A stretch of DNA of 64,000 bases. Origin: an uncultured Clostridium sp. (GTDB lineage: Bacteria; Bacillota; Clostridia; Clostridiales; Clostridiaceae). Position numbers and translations under genes: made by a program. The notes below the pieces were generated by a model. It saw nothing but the letters and a program-made list of their open reading frames with translations, was not told where the DNA came from and made no database searches. How positions within the stretch are numbered: position 1 is the stretch's first letter; each line of letters starts with the position of its first letter. This document shows, in pieces, positions 25,483 to 34,684 of the stretch. The stretch covers positions 186,001 through 250,000 of the forward strand of contig CALBDU010000083.1 of the NCBI GenBank assembly GCA_937927335.1. Reading direction: 5' to 3'.

Positions 25483-25502
25483 CCTTTCTTAAAAAAAAGT
25501 GG

Positions 25503-25645
25503 TTGACATGAACATGCATTTTGTGGTATAGTAAATGTGGATAAATATAATAGTTGTATAAAATTGATCTAAATTTTATTCTATCATATATAATTAAAAA
25601 AGTCAATTAATTATGCCCGTGGGATTATTTCCTGCGGGTTTTTTA
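25503..25645 (+). ncRNA. Possible short leader or small RNA
   Basis: A TTGACA (25503-25508), an 18-base spacer and TATAGT (25527-25532) read rightward. A hairpin CCCGTGGGA/TTCCTGCGGG with a T-run (25616-25645) follows about 80 bases later, before the next gene at 25779. No upstream rightward gene could use this terminator, so a transcript of about 100 bases, free or as an attenuated leader, is suggested. No conserved fold is recognised. Confidence 0.35.
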
Positions 25646-25778
25646 CAGGTTGTCTTGTGAATGTGAAAAAAGGTAATTGTATTGTGCTGATTTCTTTGCA
25701 TTATATTTAACATTGAAAGGATAAATAATAGGCGGATTTAATGGTAATAATATATAAAAACAATCAAGGAGACATAGA

Positions 25779-26435
25779 ATGAAATCTAAACAGTTACTAT
25801 ATATTGAATTTACAGACCACTTAATGAAGGATAAGACCCCCTCGTTGTATTTCAATAATGAATACACAGTGGAACAAATGAAAATATACCCTTATAAAAT
25901 GCTGCTGGAGCTTAAAAAAGCTGAGCAGTCTAAAAAGCATCATCCGGAAGGAAATGTATGGAATCATACCATGCTTGTATTAGACCAGGCAGCTTCAATA
26001 AAGGAAAGAAGCAGGGAGCCTTTGGTCTTTATGTGGGCAGCATTGCTCCATGACCTTGGAAAGCCGGTGGTTACGCAGGTGCGCAAGGGCAGGATTACAG
26101 CCTACAACCATGACAGGGAAGGTGCAAAGCTTGCCCGGGAATTTCTTGAAGCCTTGACCCTGGATTATTGCTTTATCCATAAGGTGGAAGCTTTAGTCAG
26201 GTGGCATATGCAGATTCTTTACGTTTTACGTGACCTGCCCTTTCAAAACATAGAAGCAATGCTTAAGGATGTGGATATAAATGAGGTGGCATTGCTCAGC
26301 TGGTGCGACAGAATGGGCAGAGGGGGTGTCGATACTGGGCTGGAACGGGAAAATGTGCGTAAATTTATTGAAATATGCGAAAATTATAAAAAAGGTGTTG
26401 ACAAGACCAAAAATAGTATATATAATCTTACTTAA
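25779..26435 (+). CDS. HD-domain phosphohydrolase
   Basis: This 218-residue protein starts with ATG behind AAGGAGAC. The HD domain is at about residues 45-160: GNVWNHTMLVLDQA (first His), WAALLHDLGKP (the HD pair), YNHDREGAKLA and HMQILY supply the metal ligands, in the arrangement seen in the HD part of tRNA nucleotidyltransferases and related HDIG proteins. No nucleotidyltransferase domain is attached. It likely hydrolyses a phosphate ester or nucleotide; substrate unknown. It precedes the isoleucine T-box operon. Confidence 0.83.
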   Translation: MKSKQLLYIEFTDHLMKDKTPSLYFNNEYTVEQMKIYPYKMLLELKKAEQSKKHHPEGNVWNHTMLVLDQAASIKERSREPLVFMWAALLHDLGKPVVTQVRKGRITAYNHDREGAKLAREFLEALTLDYCFIHKVEALVRWHMQILYVLRDLPFQNIEAMLKDVDINEVALLSWCDRMGRGGVDTGLERENVRKFIEICENYKKGVDKTKNSIYNLT

Positions 26436-26451
26436 TACAAAAACATAGTAA

Positions 26452-26733
26452 TCAAGTGATGATAGAGAGAAAAGTATTCTGAACAATTAACTACAGAGAG
26501 CCGGTAGTTGCTGAAAGCCGGTGTTAATATGAATATGTAATAATCACTCTTAGCTTCTGAGTTGAAAGGTTTTCGAGTAAACAAAGACGTATACCAGCGA
26601 TACATGGTTAGGGTTCACAGTTATGTCGACCTGAAGGGGTAGCTTTTTTAGTTACAATTAAGGTGGTACCGCGGAAGTCAATCTTTCGTCCTTATAAGTA
26701 TAGATATATTTATATGGATGAAGGATTTTTTTT
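26452..26733 (+). promoter_or_regulatory. T-box leader, isoleucine-specific
   Basis: It is a tRNA-sensing leader of the ilv operon. It has the Stem I motif GAGAGCCGGTAGTTGCTG (26494-26511) and a specifier codon ATC (26543-26545) just before ACTCTTAGC. The T-box sequence AAGGTGGTACCGCGG (26660-26674) has TGGT pairing with the ACCA end of tRNA(Ile). A terminator (about 26680-26733) is AATCTTTCGTCC/GGATGAAGGATT followed by T. Uncharged tRNA(Ile) should favour antitermination. Confidence 0.92.
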
Positions 26734-26842
26734 ATTATCAAAATTTTGAAGCAGGAAAAGCAATGAAAGGTATTTTTATAATCATTCACTTACAAATATT
26801 AATAAAAATGGGCTAATATTGAATTTTTAGGAGGTATAAAAA

Positions 26843-27073
26843 ATGGAATGTAAAGTTTATGCAAGACTGGATCAGGGAGTAGATAGCTTTTTAAGGGTGG
26901 CAAGTACTTTAAGAAGAAAAGAATTTAACATAACTGCTTTGAATATGGTATGCAGCAGCGAGGATTCCGATGTTGATATGGAGGTCAGGGTTGATAATAC
27001 CAGAAATACGGTTACTGACGTGGTAAATGTGATATTAAAGCTGGCTGATGTAAAAGAAGTAAAGGTACTCTAG
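26843..27073 (+). CDS. Acetolactate synthase small subunit, short ACT form
   Basis: This 76-residue protein is a single ACT domain (ARLDQGVDSFLRVASTLRRK, FNITALNM, VDMEVRVDN). It matches the short IlvM-type regulatory subunit, not the 160-residue IlvN/IlvH. It binds and activates the catalytic subunit encoded 34 bases downstream and probably gives feedback control by branched-chain amino acids. AGGAGGT precedes the ATG. It is first of the T-box operon. Confidence 0.88.
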   Translation: MECKVYARLDQGVDSFLRVASTLRRKEFNITALNMVCSSEDSDVDMEVRVDNTRNTVTDVVNVILKLADVKEVKVL

Positions 27074-27107
27074 AGAAGAAAATTGATTTAGGCAAAGGAG
27101 AATGGAA

Positions 27108-28763
27108 ATGAATGGCGCACAGATTTTATTGGCATGTTTAAGGGAACAGGGAGTGGATACGGTTTTCGGGTATCCCGGAGGTGCAGTTATACCCTTATAT
27201 GACGCTTTGTATGATGAAAAAAATATTAAGCATATAAGAACCGCCCATGAGCAGGGAGCAGTACATGCTGCTGACGGTTATGCAAGAAGCACAGGCAGGG
27301 TGGGAGTATGTTTTGCTACCTCGGGACCAGGAGCTACAAACACAATAACTGGAATAGCCACAGCTTTTATGGATTCTGTGCCTATGGTAGTGATAACGGG
27401 GCAGGTATCTGTGCCTCTGTTAGGAAAGGATTCCTTTCAGGAAATAGATATAACAGGCATAACCCTCTCTGTGACCAAACATAACTATCTGGTAAGAAAC
27501 GTAAACCAGCTGGCAGATGTAGTAAGGGACGCATTCAGGGTGGCTGGGTCTGGAAGGCCTGGTCCCGTGCTCATAGATGTTCCGAAGAATGTTTTTATGG
27601 AAGAGGGTTCTTATGAGGAGAAGGAGCCGGTAATTCCATCTGATGGAAAGCAAAATTATACAGATGAGAAGCTTATTGAAGCAGCAGAGCTTATAAACAG
27701 AAGCAGCAAACCTGTTATTTACGCTGGTGGCGGAGTTAAAATTGCAGATGCAGCCAGGGAACTGCTGGCTTTTGCACAAAAGGCGGATATACCGGTGGTT
27801 AACACTTTGATGGCCCTTGGCACCATGCCCTGCCACAGTGAGCTTAGGCTTGGAATGGTAGGCATGCATGGCTTCAGGGAAAACAACCTGGCAGTATCAA
27901 ACAGTGATCTGGTTATAGCAATAGGGGCCAGGTTTAGTGATAGAGTAATAAGTAAAGCTGAAAATTTTGCGGCTAAGGCCAAAATTGTTCATATTGACAC
28001 AGATGCTACTGAAATAGGTAAAAATATAAGGGTGGACATATCTCTCCTGGGGAACATGAAGAAAATCTTGACAAAACTCACAGCCGGCATAGACAAAAAG
28101 GATAATTCAGACTGGAAAAATCGGATAAAAGCCTGGAGAAAGCCCGAGGAAACAAATGAGGAAATATTTTATCCCCAAAATATACTGGACAGCATTTGTG
28201 AAAAATTTGGTCCTGATTCCTTTGTGACTACAGATGTAGGTCAGCATCAGATGTGGACTGCCCAGTACTGGAAATTTAATTTTCCCAGGGCCTTTATAAC
28301 ATCAGGGGGTTTAGGTACCATGGGTTTTGGTATGGGAGCAGCCATTGGTGCCAAGCTGGGGAATATGGATAAGCCTGTGGTGCTTATTACAGGGGACGGA
28401 AGCTACAGAATGAACTGCAATGAACTGGCAACAGTTGCACGGTATGAACTGCCTCTTGTCATTGTACTAATGAACAACCATACCCTTGGAATGGTAAGAC
28501 AGTGGCAAAAAATGTTCAGCGGTAAAAGATATTCGGAAACAGATGTGGATGATAAGCTGGATTATGTGAAGCTTGCAGAGGCATATGGCATTGAAGGCCA
28601 CAGAGCTGCAACCATGGAAGAATTAAGAAGTGTTCTGGTAAACTGTGAGTTTGGTAAAAAACCTGTTTTTATTGAATGCAGGATGGGAAAGGATGAAAAT
28701 GTTTATCCTATAGTACCTCCAGGCAAGGCCATAGTGGAATCCATAGAATACTTTGAAGAATAA
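27108..28763 (+). CDS. ilvB: Acetolactate synthase large subunit
   Basis: This protein has about 551 residues, the normal length. It makes acetolactate or acetohydroxybutyrate from pyruvate (and 2-oxobutyrate) for valine, leucine and isoleucine. It is thiamine diphosphate-dependent: the Glu in AHEQGA of the N-terminal domain and the GDGSYRMN...N motif near residues 430-460 bind ThDP/Mg, and an FAD domain lies between. AAAGGAG fits the ATG at 27108 (the ATG at 27102 is too close). It lies between the ACT subunit and ilvA. Confidence 0.95.
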   Translation: MNGAQILLACLREQGVDTVFGYPGGAVIPLYDALYDEKNIKHIRTAHEQGAVHAADGYARSTGRVGVCFATSGPGATNTITGIATAFMDSVPMVVITGQVSVPLLGKDSFQEIDITGITLSVTKHNYLVRNVNQLADVVRDAFRVAGSGRPGPVLIDVPKNVFMEEGSYEEKEPVIPSDGKQNYTDEKLIEAAELINRSSKPVIYAGGGVKIADAARELLAFAQKADIPVVNTLMALGTMPCHSELRLGMVGMHGFRENNLAVSNSDLVIAIGARFSDRVISKAENFAAKAKIVHIDTDATEIGKNIRVDISLLGNMKKILTKLTAGIDKKDNSDWKNRIKAWRKPEETNEEIFYPQNILDSICEKFGPDSFVTTDVGQHQMWTAQYWKFNFPRAFITSGGLGTMGFGMGAAIGAKLGNMDKPVVLITGDGSYRMNCNELATVARYELPLVIVLMNNHTLGMVRQWQKMFSGKRYSETDVDDKLDYVKLAEAYGIEGHRAATMEELRSVLVNCEFGKKPVFIECRMGKDENVYPIVPPGKAIVESIEYFEE

Positions 28764-28776
28764 CGGAGGATGAAGG

Positions 28777-29745
28777 ATGTTATTAACTATAGATGAAATA
28801 AGGAATGCAGAGAAAAATTTAAAGGGAGTGGTTAGACGTACACCTTTGTTTTTCTCAGATACCTTTTCGGTTATGTGTGGAGGAAAGCTTTATTTAAAAT
28901 GTGAAAATAAGCAGAAAACCGGGGCCTTTAAGTTCAGGGGAGCCTACAACAAATTGTCAAGCCTTACAGAGGAGGAAAAGAGCAAAGGGGTTATTGCCGC
29001 CTCCTCTGGAAACCATGCGCAAGGTACAGCCTATGCAGCTTCAGTTTTTGGGGTGAAAGCCACCATTTCCATGCCATTGACCTCACCTGCTGCCAAGGTA
29101 ATGGCTACAAAGGGCTATGGGGCAGAAGTAGTACAAGCAGGTCAGGTATATGATGAATGCTATGCCAAAGCCTTGGAGCTGCAAAAGGAAACGGGCGCCA
29201 CTTTCATGCACCCCTTTGATGACTTGCATGTTATGGCTGGACAAGGTACTATCGGACTGGAAATAATAGAGGATCTGCCTGAGGCTGATGTGGTGGTGGT
29301 GCCAATAGGCGGCGGAGGTGTCATATCAGGGGTGGCAACGGCAGTAAAGTCCCTTAAACCAGGTATAAGGGTTGTAGGGGTTGAACCGGAGGTCATAGCC
29401 TCGGCTAAAGCTTCTATTGAAAGAGGCGAGGTTACAACACTGCCTGCAGCAGCATCTCTGGCAGACGGCATAGTGGTTGCAACACCTGGCAAAAACTGTT
29501 TTGAGAGTATAAGAAAATATGTAGATGAGATTGTAACTATAAGTGATGAGGAAATTGAAAAAGCTATTTTTCTTTTGCTTCAAAGAAGCAAGCTGATGGT
29601 GGAGGGTGCAGGAGCTGCGGCTCTGGCGGCAGTGCTGTCTGGCAAGGTTAAGGATATAAAGGGTAAAAATGTGGTGGTTCTTTGTACCGGCGGCAATATT
29701 GACACTGCGAAGGTAGCGGAGATAATAGGAAAGTTCAATAAATAA
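28777..29745 (+). CDS. ilvA: Threonine ammonia-lyase, short form
   Basis: This 322-residue PLP enzyme has its PLP Lys at about 52 in TGAFKFRGA, the Gly-rich loop PIGGGGVISG, and SSGNHAQGTA. It converts threonine to 2-oxobutyrate and ammonia. It lacks the C-terminal ACT-like domains of the classic biosynthetic IlvA, so it is TdcB-sized and probably not inhibited by isoleucine directly. Placement under an Ile T-box with ilvB supports a biosynthetic role. The ribosome site is GGAGGATGAAGG, 13 bases after ilvB. Confidence 0.93.
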   Translation: MLLTIDEIRNAEKNLKGVVRRTPLFFSDTFSVMCGGKLYLKCENKQKTGAFKFRGAYNKLSSLTEEEKSKGVIAASSGNHAQGTAYAASVFGVKATISMPLTSPAAKVMATKGYGAEVVQAGQVYDECYAKALELQKETGATFMHPFDDLHVMAGQGTIGLEIIEDLPEADVVVVPIGGGGVISGVATAVKSLKPGIRVVGVEPEVIASAKASIERGEVTTLPAAASLADGIVVATPGKNCFESIRKYVDEIVTISDEEIEKAIFLLLQRSKLMVEGAGAAALAAVLSGKVKDIKGKNVVVLCTGGNIDTAKVAEIIGKFNK

Positions 29746-29800
29746 TGAAGCTTTTAAAGCACATATAATATGGTTATAATAAACTAAAGGAGTTGATGAT

Positions 29801-30202
29801 ATGGTAGAACCTTATGTTTATTTTAACGGCAATGCATTGGCTGCAATTGAATTTTATGAAAAAGTATTTAAAAGCACTGACAAAAAAATCATGCAATATA
29901 AGGATGCACCGGCAAATCCGGAATTTCCGGTGTCAGAGGAAATGAAGGAACGTGTGCTCCATTCGGAAATGACCATAGAAGGAACCAAGTTCCACTTTAG
30001 TGACTCCAGCTATCCAATAGTTATAGGGAATAACATATCCTTTTCCATAATCTATGATACAGCTGATGAAGTTGAAGAAAAGTTCAATAGCTTGAAAGAG
30101 GGCGGGGAAGTTTTAATGGCACTGGCTCCACAGTTCTTCAGCCCCATGTATGGATGGGTTACAGACAAATTCGGCAATGGCTGGCAGATAATATGCAGAT
30201 AA
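29801..30202 (+). CDS. VOC family protein (PhnB/glyoxalase-like)
   Basis: This 133-residue protein is of the PhnB type: YVYFNGNALAAIEFYEKVFKS at the start, LHSEMTIEGTKFHFSDS, then WGWxxDxFG-like GWVTDKFGNGWQI at the end. It has the paired beta-alpha-beta fold of the glyoxalase superfamily. The metal-ligand set is incomplete, as in most PhnB-like members, so a binding or lyase function is unclear. AAAGGAG precedes the ATG. It ends at a terminator (30201), separate from the MarR-FtsH pair. Confidence 0.85.
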   Translation: MVEPYVYFNGNALAAIEFYEKVFKSTDKKIMQYKDAPANPEFPVSEEMKERVLHSEMTIEGTKFHFSDSSYPIVIGNNISFSIIYDTADEVEEKFNSLKEGGEVLMALAPQFFSPMYGWVTDKFGNGWQIICR

Positions 30203-30223
30203 AAGGACCTTCGGGTCTTTTTT
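30201..30223 (+). terminator. Intrinsic terminator
   Basis: AAAAGGACC TTCG GGTCTTTTTT, a stable UUCG-type tetraloop hairpin directly at the stop of the VOC gene. Confidence 0.9.
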
Positions 30224-30307
30224 ATTTATAAATAATTAACATATTATTCATTTAAATATAATTTATATAATATATAATATATACATATTACGATTTTGGA
30301 GGATTGT

Positions 30308-30763
30308 ATGGAAATATCCGAATTTAAAAATATAATATGGGATTATACAAGGAAAATAGAGGAAAGTGCCAATACAGCCCTTGGCAATATGGGAGCCATC
30401 CACGGTCTCACTGCCATGCAGCTGAGGATTCTAATGGAGGTGAACAGGAAGGACTGCTGTACTATTGGGGGTTTGGCAGAAAATGTGTGCATAGCAGGCA
30501 CAAATTTATCCACCATGTGTAAAAAGCTTGAAAAGCAAGGCTATCTTGAAAGAAAAAGGGATATAAAGGATGAAAGAGTAGTAAGAATTAGCCTTACAAT
30601 TATGGGTCGGAATGTAGTTTGCGGTCTTGATGAATATTTTACCCGGGGAATATCCCGAAATATAAGCAAAGAATGCTTTGAAAACATAATTTTTGGTATG
30701 GAGTGCTTAAACAACCTTCTAAAGGAAATGGGAAGTTTAACTAAAGAGGAGGAAATTAAATGA
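30308..30763 (+). CDS. MarR family regulator
   Basis: This 151-residue protein has a winged helix-turn-helix (AMQLRILMEV, TIGGLAENVCIAGTNLSTMCKKLEKQGYLERKRDIKDERVVRISLT in outline) at about residues 38-105. GGAGG fits the ATG at 30308. It has several Cys (CC at about 55-56, C68, C79), which may make it redox-responsive; this is a guess. It overlaps the ftsH gene at ATGA (30760-30763), so the pair is translated together and it probably controls that operon. Confidence 0.85.
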   Translation: MEISEFKNIIWDYTRKIEESANTALGNMGAIHGLTAMQLRILMEVNRKDCCTIGGLAENVCIAGTNLSTMCKKLEKQGYLERKRDIKDERVVRISLTIMGRNVVCGLDEYFTRGISRNISKECFENIIFGMECLNNLLKEMGSLTKEEEIK

Positions 30764-32589
30764 AAGAATTAAAACCTGTGAAGAAGCCCTTGGTTTTTTA
30801 TTACATTTTGATATTTGTGATATTGATAATGCTTAATGCATACGTTTTTCCTGCTATTATAAACCAGTCGGTTAAGCAGGTGGACTATGGCACATTTTTA
30901 AATGATATAAAAAGCGGTAATATGAAGACTGTAGAAATTCAGGATACAAAGATTGGTTTTTCCATGATGGACAAGGATGGTAAGGAAACCATATATGTAA
31001 CAGGACGTATGGATGACCCGGAACTTACGAACAGGCTGTATTCGGCCAATGTGAAGTTTTCCAAGGTAGTACCAAAGGAGACCTCCCCTATTATTAACTC
31101 ACTGCTTACCTGGATATTGCCATTGCTTATTTTCATAGGACTTGGACAGTTTCTTGGCAAAAAGATGCAGGATAAAATGGGAGGCTTAGGAAATGCAATG
31201 ACCTTTGGAAAAAGCAATGCAAAGGTTTATGTTGAGGCGGAAACTGGGAAGTCCTTTGCTGATGTGGCAGGACAAGAGGAGGCAAAGGAGGCTCTAAAGG
31301 AAATCGTTGATTTTCTTCATGATCCGAAAAAGTATAAGGAAATTGGGGCTAATATCCCAAAGGGTGCACTTCTTGTAGGACCTCCGGGAACAGGAAAAAC
31401 CCTGCTGGCTAAAGCTGTGGCAGGAGAATCAAAGGTACCCTTCTTTTCTATATCGGGGTCTGAATTTGTAGAGATGTTCGTTGGTATGGGAGCGGCCAGA
31501 GTAAGGGATTTATTTAAGGAAGCCCAGACTAAGGCGCCATGTATTGTTTTCATAGATGAAATTGACACTATAGGCAAGAGCAGAAATGGAGCAGGTCTTG
31601 GAGGAAATGATGAAAGGGAACAGACTTTAAATCAGCTTCTTACAGAAATGGATGGTTTTGAAGCGGACAAGGGAGTTGTTATCCTTGCAGCTACCAACAG
31701 ACCTGATACATTGGATAAAGCTCTGCTAAGACCAGGCAGGTTTGACAGGAGAATCCCGGTTGAACTACCTGATCTGGCCGGTAGAGAAGCAATTTTAAGG
31801 GTTCACGGAAAAAAGGTTAAAATGGACGGAGATATAGATTTTAACGTAATAGCAAGGGCTACCTCCGGAGCCTCCGGAGCGGATCTGGCAAACATTATAA
31901 ATGAAGCAGCCTTGAGGGCTGTAAGGCTTGGGAGAAAACAGATACTACAAAGCGACCTTGAGGAATCTGTTGAGGTAGTTATTGCAGGTTACCAGAGAAA
32001 GAATGCTGTAATATCTATGAAGGACAAGCTTACTATAGCATACCATGAGATTGGGCATGCGCTTGTGGCTGCAAAACAGAGTCATTCTGCCCCGGTTCAC
32101 AAGATTACAATTATCCCAAGAACCTCCGGTGCCTTAGGCTACACCATGCAGGTAGAGCAGGATGAGCAGGTTTTAATGACAAAGGAACAGGCTTTAGATA
32201 AAATTTCCACCTACATGGGTGGCAGGGCAGCAGAGGAGCTCATATTTGATACAATAACCTCGGGAGCTTCAAATGATATTGAGCAGGCTACCAAGATTGC
32301 CAGAGCTATGGTTACCAGATTTGGAATGAGCACCGAATTTGACATGATGGCTCTGGAAACTGTGAATAATCCTTATCTTGGAGGCGATACCTCTCTGATT
32401 GTATCTGCAGATACCTCCTCCAGAGTGGATACTGAGGTTTTAAACATTATAAAGGATTGTCATAAAAGGGCTTCAGACATTCTCAAGGAAAATAAGTCTA
32501 AGCTACACGAACTGGCCAAATATCTTTTTGAAAAGGAAACCATTACCGGAGAAGAGTTTATGGCAGTTTTAGCTGAAGAGGAGAAATAA
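30760..32589 (+). CDS. ftsH: ATP-dependent zinc metalloprotease FtsH
   Basis: This 609-residue protein has two N-terminal membrane helices (about 12-30 and 105-130) with an extracytoplasmic domain between. Its AAA+ domain has Walker A GPPGTGKT (about 207-214), Walker B CIVFIDEID and the SRH. The peptidase domain has HEIGH (429-433). It degrades membrane and short-lived cytoplasmic proteins as a hexamer. It is coupled to a MarR gene rather than to tilS/hpt, as the main clostridial ftsH usually is, so it is probably an accessory copy under its own regulator. Confidence 0.95.
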   Translation: MKELKPVKKPLVFYYILIFVILIMLNAYVFPAIINQSVKQVDYGTFLNDIKSGNMKTVEIQDTKIGFSMMDKDGKETIYVTGRMDDPELTNRLYSANVKFSKVVPKETSPIINSLLTWILPLLIFIGLGQFLGKKMQDKMGGLGNAMTFGKSNAKVYVEAETGKSFADVAGQEEAKEALKEIVDFLHDPKKYKEIGANIPKGALLVGPPGTGKTLLAKAVAGESKVPFFSISGSEFVEMFVGMGAARVRDLFKEAQTKAPCIVFIDEIDTIGKSRNGAGLGGNDEREQTLNQLLTEMDGFEADKGVVILAATNRPDTLDKALLRPGRFDRRIPVELPDLAGREAILRVHGKKVKMDGDIDFNVIARATSGASGADLANIINEAALRAVRLGRKQILQSDLEESVEVVIAGYQRKNAVISMKDKLTIAYHEIGHALVAAKQSHSAPVHKITIIPRTSGALGYTMQVEQDEQVLMTKEQALDKISTYMGGRAAEELIFDTITSGASNDIEQATKIARAMVTRFGMSTEFDMMALETVNNPYLGGDTSLIVSADTSSRVDTEVLNIIKDCHKRASDILKENKSKLHELAKYLFEKETITGEEFMAVLAEEEK

Positions 32590-32693
32590 AAGAGCTCTGG
32601 GCATATAATATTGTAGTGTTATTTTCTGTGTCTATACAAATAATATATTTGTACAAGGACAGATATTAATAATACAGAGAAGAGTTGATGTAA

Positions 32694-34223
32694 ATGAAAT
32701 ATTTGATAAAATTTATATTCAACAGGGTTACTTATCTTATTACTGCCCTGGCGCTGCAGGTTGCATTTATTATTGCCGTGCTGCTAAAATTCAGGAACCA
32801 TTTTATGATATCCTATGGATTAAGTTTGTTCCTTGGAATTTTGGCTGTGCTGTGGATTATCAATCAGAATACTAATCCCTCCTACAAGATTGCATGGATT
32901 GTGCTTATATTCACACTTCCTGTATTTGGGGTACTGTTTTATGGCTTTTATGAACAGAGCAAGCTTAACAAAAAGACTAAAAATAAAATGAGGGCTGCCA
33001 TTGATAAAACCAGGGAAGTGCTGGTGCCTGATCAGGAAACCATGAACAGGCTGCTGCTGCAGGATGAAAATGCAGCCAATCAGTCCAGATATATATTAAA
33101 TTATGCAGACTGTCCAGCTTATGATGATACAGCCACAGCTTATTTTTCAAGCGGTGAGATGATGTTCAGAGAGCTTGCCCGCGAGATTAAAAAAGCAAAA
33201 CGGTATATATTTCTTGAATATTTCATAATAGCTGAAGGGGTTATGTGGAATACAATACTAGATATTTTGAAGGAGAAGGCAGCTGAAGGGGTGGACGTGA
33301 GGGTTATTTACGATGACATGGGCTGTTTAAGGACCCTGCCCTACGGTTATGATAAAAAACTTGAAGCCATGGGCATCAAATGCTGTGTTTTCAGTCCGGT
33401 TACACCCATTATCTCCTCAAAGCTCAACAACAGGGACCACAGAAAAATCACTGTAATAGACGGGAAAACAGGCTTTACAGGAGGAATTAACCTGGCAGAT
33501 GAATACATCAATGAAATAGAAAAATACGGTCATTGGAAGGATACAGGCATTATGCTTAAGGGTGAGGCTGTATGGAGTCTCACTGTGATGTTCCTATCCA
33601 CCTGGGATTACATCAAGGGCATTAATGAAGATTTTGACAGCTTCAGGGAGCTGTCATCCGGAGAAAAAAATATAAACGGATTCATACAGCCTTATGAGGA
33701 TAGTCCTCTGGACAATGAGGCTGTGGGTGAGACAGCCTACATGAATCTGATCAATAAGGCAAAAAGATATATATATATAACTACACCCTATCTTATTATA
33801 GGTAACGAAATGGTAACGGCTCTGACCTCTGCTGCCAAGGCAGGGGTGGATGTGCGAATGATAACTCCCCACTGTGGTGATAAATGGTATGTTCATGAGG
33901 TCACCAAATCCTACTATAAAACACTGGTGGAAGGGGGAGTAAGGATATACGAGTATACTCCAGGGTTCATCCATTCGAAAACCTATGTGGCAGATGACGA
34001 ATATGGCATTGTTGGCACAATAAATATGGATTTCAGAAGCCTTTATCTACATTTTGAGTGCGGTGTATGGATGTACCGGTCCAGCTGCATCGGAGACATG
34101 AAAGAGGATTTCCTTAAAACCATGGCTAAAAGCCAGGAAATTACCCTGAACTACTTTAAAAATATGCGGTGGTATAAAACCATGGCAGGATCACTGCTCA
34201 GAGTTTTTGCGCCGTTAATGTAA
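32694..34223 (+). CDS. cls: Cardiolipin synthase
   Basis: This 509-residue protein has two N-terminal membrane helices (about 10-30 and 40-60) and two phospholipase-D domains with HKD motifs: the first around NRDHRKITVIDGKTGFTGGIN (about residue 246), the second at FIHSKTYVADD (about 425). It joins two phosphatidylglycerols to make cardiolipin and glycerol. The length and domain order are normal. Ribosome site: GAGAAGAGTTGATG. It has a terminator at 34224. Confidence 0.93.
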   Translation: MKYLIKFIFNRVTYLITALALQVAFIIAVLLKFRNHFMISYGLSLFLGILAVLWIINQNTNPSYKIAWIVLIFTLPVFGVLFYGFYEQSKLNKKTKNKMRAAIDKTREVLVPDQETMNRLLLQDENAANQSRYILNYADCPAYDDTATAYFSSGEMMFRELAREIKKAKRYIFLEYFIIAEGVMWNTILDILKEKAAEGVDVRVIYDDMGCLRTLPYGYDKKLEAMGIKCCVFSPVTPIISSKLNNRDHRKITVIDGKTGFTGGINLADEYINEIEKYGHWKDTGIMLKGEAVWSLTVMFLSTWDYIKGINEDFDSFRELSSGEKNINGFIQPYEDSPLDNEAVGETAYMNLINKAKRYIYITTPYLIIGNEMVTALTSAAKAGVDVRMITPHCGDKWYVHEVTKSYYKTLVEGGVRIYEYTPGFIHSKTYVADDEYGIVGTINMDFRSLYLHFECGVWMYRSSCIGDMKEDFLKTMAKSQEITLNYFKNMRWYKTMAGSLLRVFAPLM

Positions 34224-34250
34224 GAAGCCACCTTTCGGTGGTTTTCTTTT
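34224..34250 (+). terminator. Intrinsic terminator of cls
   Basis: GAAGCCACC TTTC GGTGGTTTTC with a T-rich tail, partly overlapping the end of the convergent gerW gene. Confidence 0.8.
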
Positions 34251-34671
34251 ATTTCTGGTTTTGATTTTGCTGCTGTTGGTTCTGTCCCTGCTGCTGTCCG
34301 GTGATTCCTTTAACCATGTCCGGTATTTTATCAATGAGCTGAGAAGCATTGCCGGCGGCATTTACTGTCATCATGGATACCTTTCCGTTGTCGATAACTA
34401 TTATGGCATCTGTGGAAACCTTAGCGCCAAGACCCAAAGCTCCTCCGGCCATATTTGCTGAAGTATCAGGAACCTTGGTTTCAGCCTTGCCCATATGATT
34501 TCTGCTGGCGGTATTGCCGCCTCCGCAGCCTATGGAAACAGAAACTACAGGAATGAAGGTTTTGTCCTGCTGAGTAATTGGTTTGCCCATGACTCCTTCG
34601 GTTTGAGTGAAATTTTCAATATTGGAGAATAATGTGTCGATATTTTGTGATAAGCTTAAGCTTTCATCCAT
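34249..34671 (-). CDS. gerW: GerW family sporulation protein (YtfJ)
   Basis: This protein has about 140 residues; AAAGGAGG fits the ATG at 34671. The GerW domain is at about residues 15-110: GKPITQQDKTFIPVVSVSIGCGGG, LGLGAKVSTDAIIVI. The Gln/Asn-rich tail after 125 (GQQQGQNQQQQN) is low-complexity. In Bacillus, YtfJ/GerW is a forespore protein needed for spore germination. It follows the DUF2953 gene, as ytfI-ytfJ does in Bacillus. Confidence 0.9.
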   Translation of the reverse strand: MDESLSLSQNIDTLFSNIENFTQTEGVMGKPITQQDKTFIPVVSVSIGCGGGNTASRNHMGKAETKVPDTSANMAGGALGLGAKVSTDAIIVIDNGKVSMMTVNAAGNASQLIDKIPDMVKGITGQQQGQNQQQQNQNQK

Positions 34672-34684
34672 ATAAGTACCTCCT

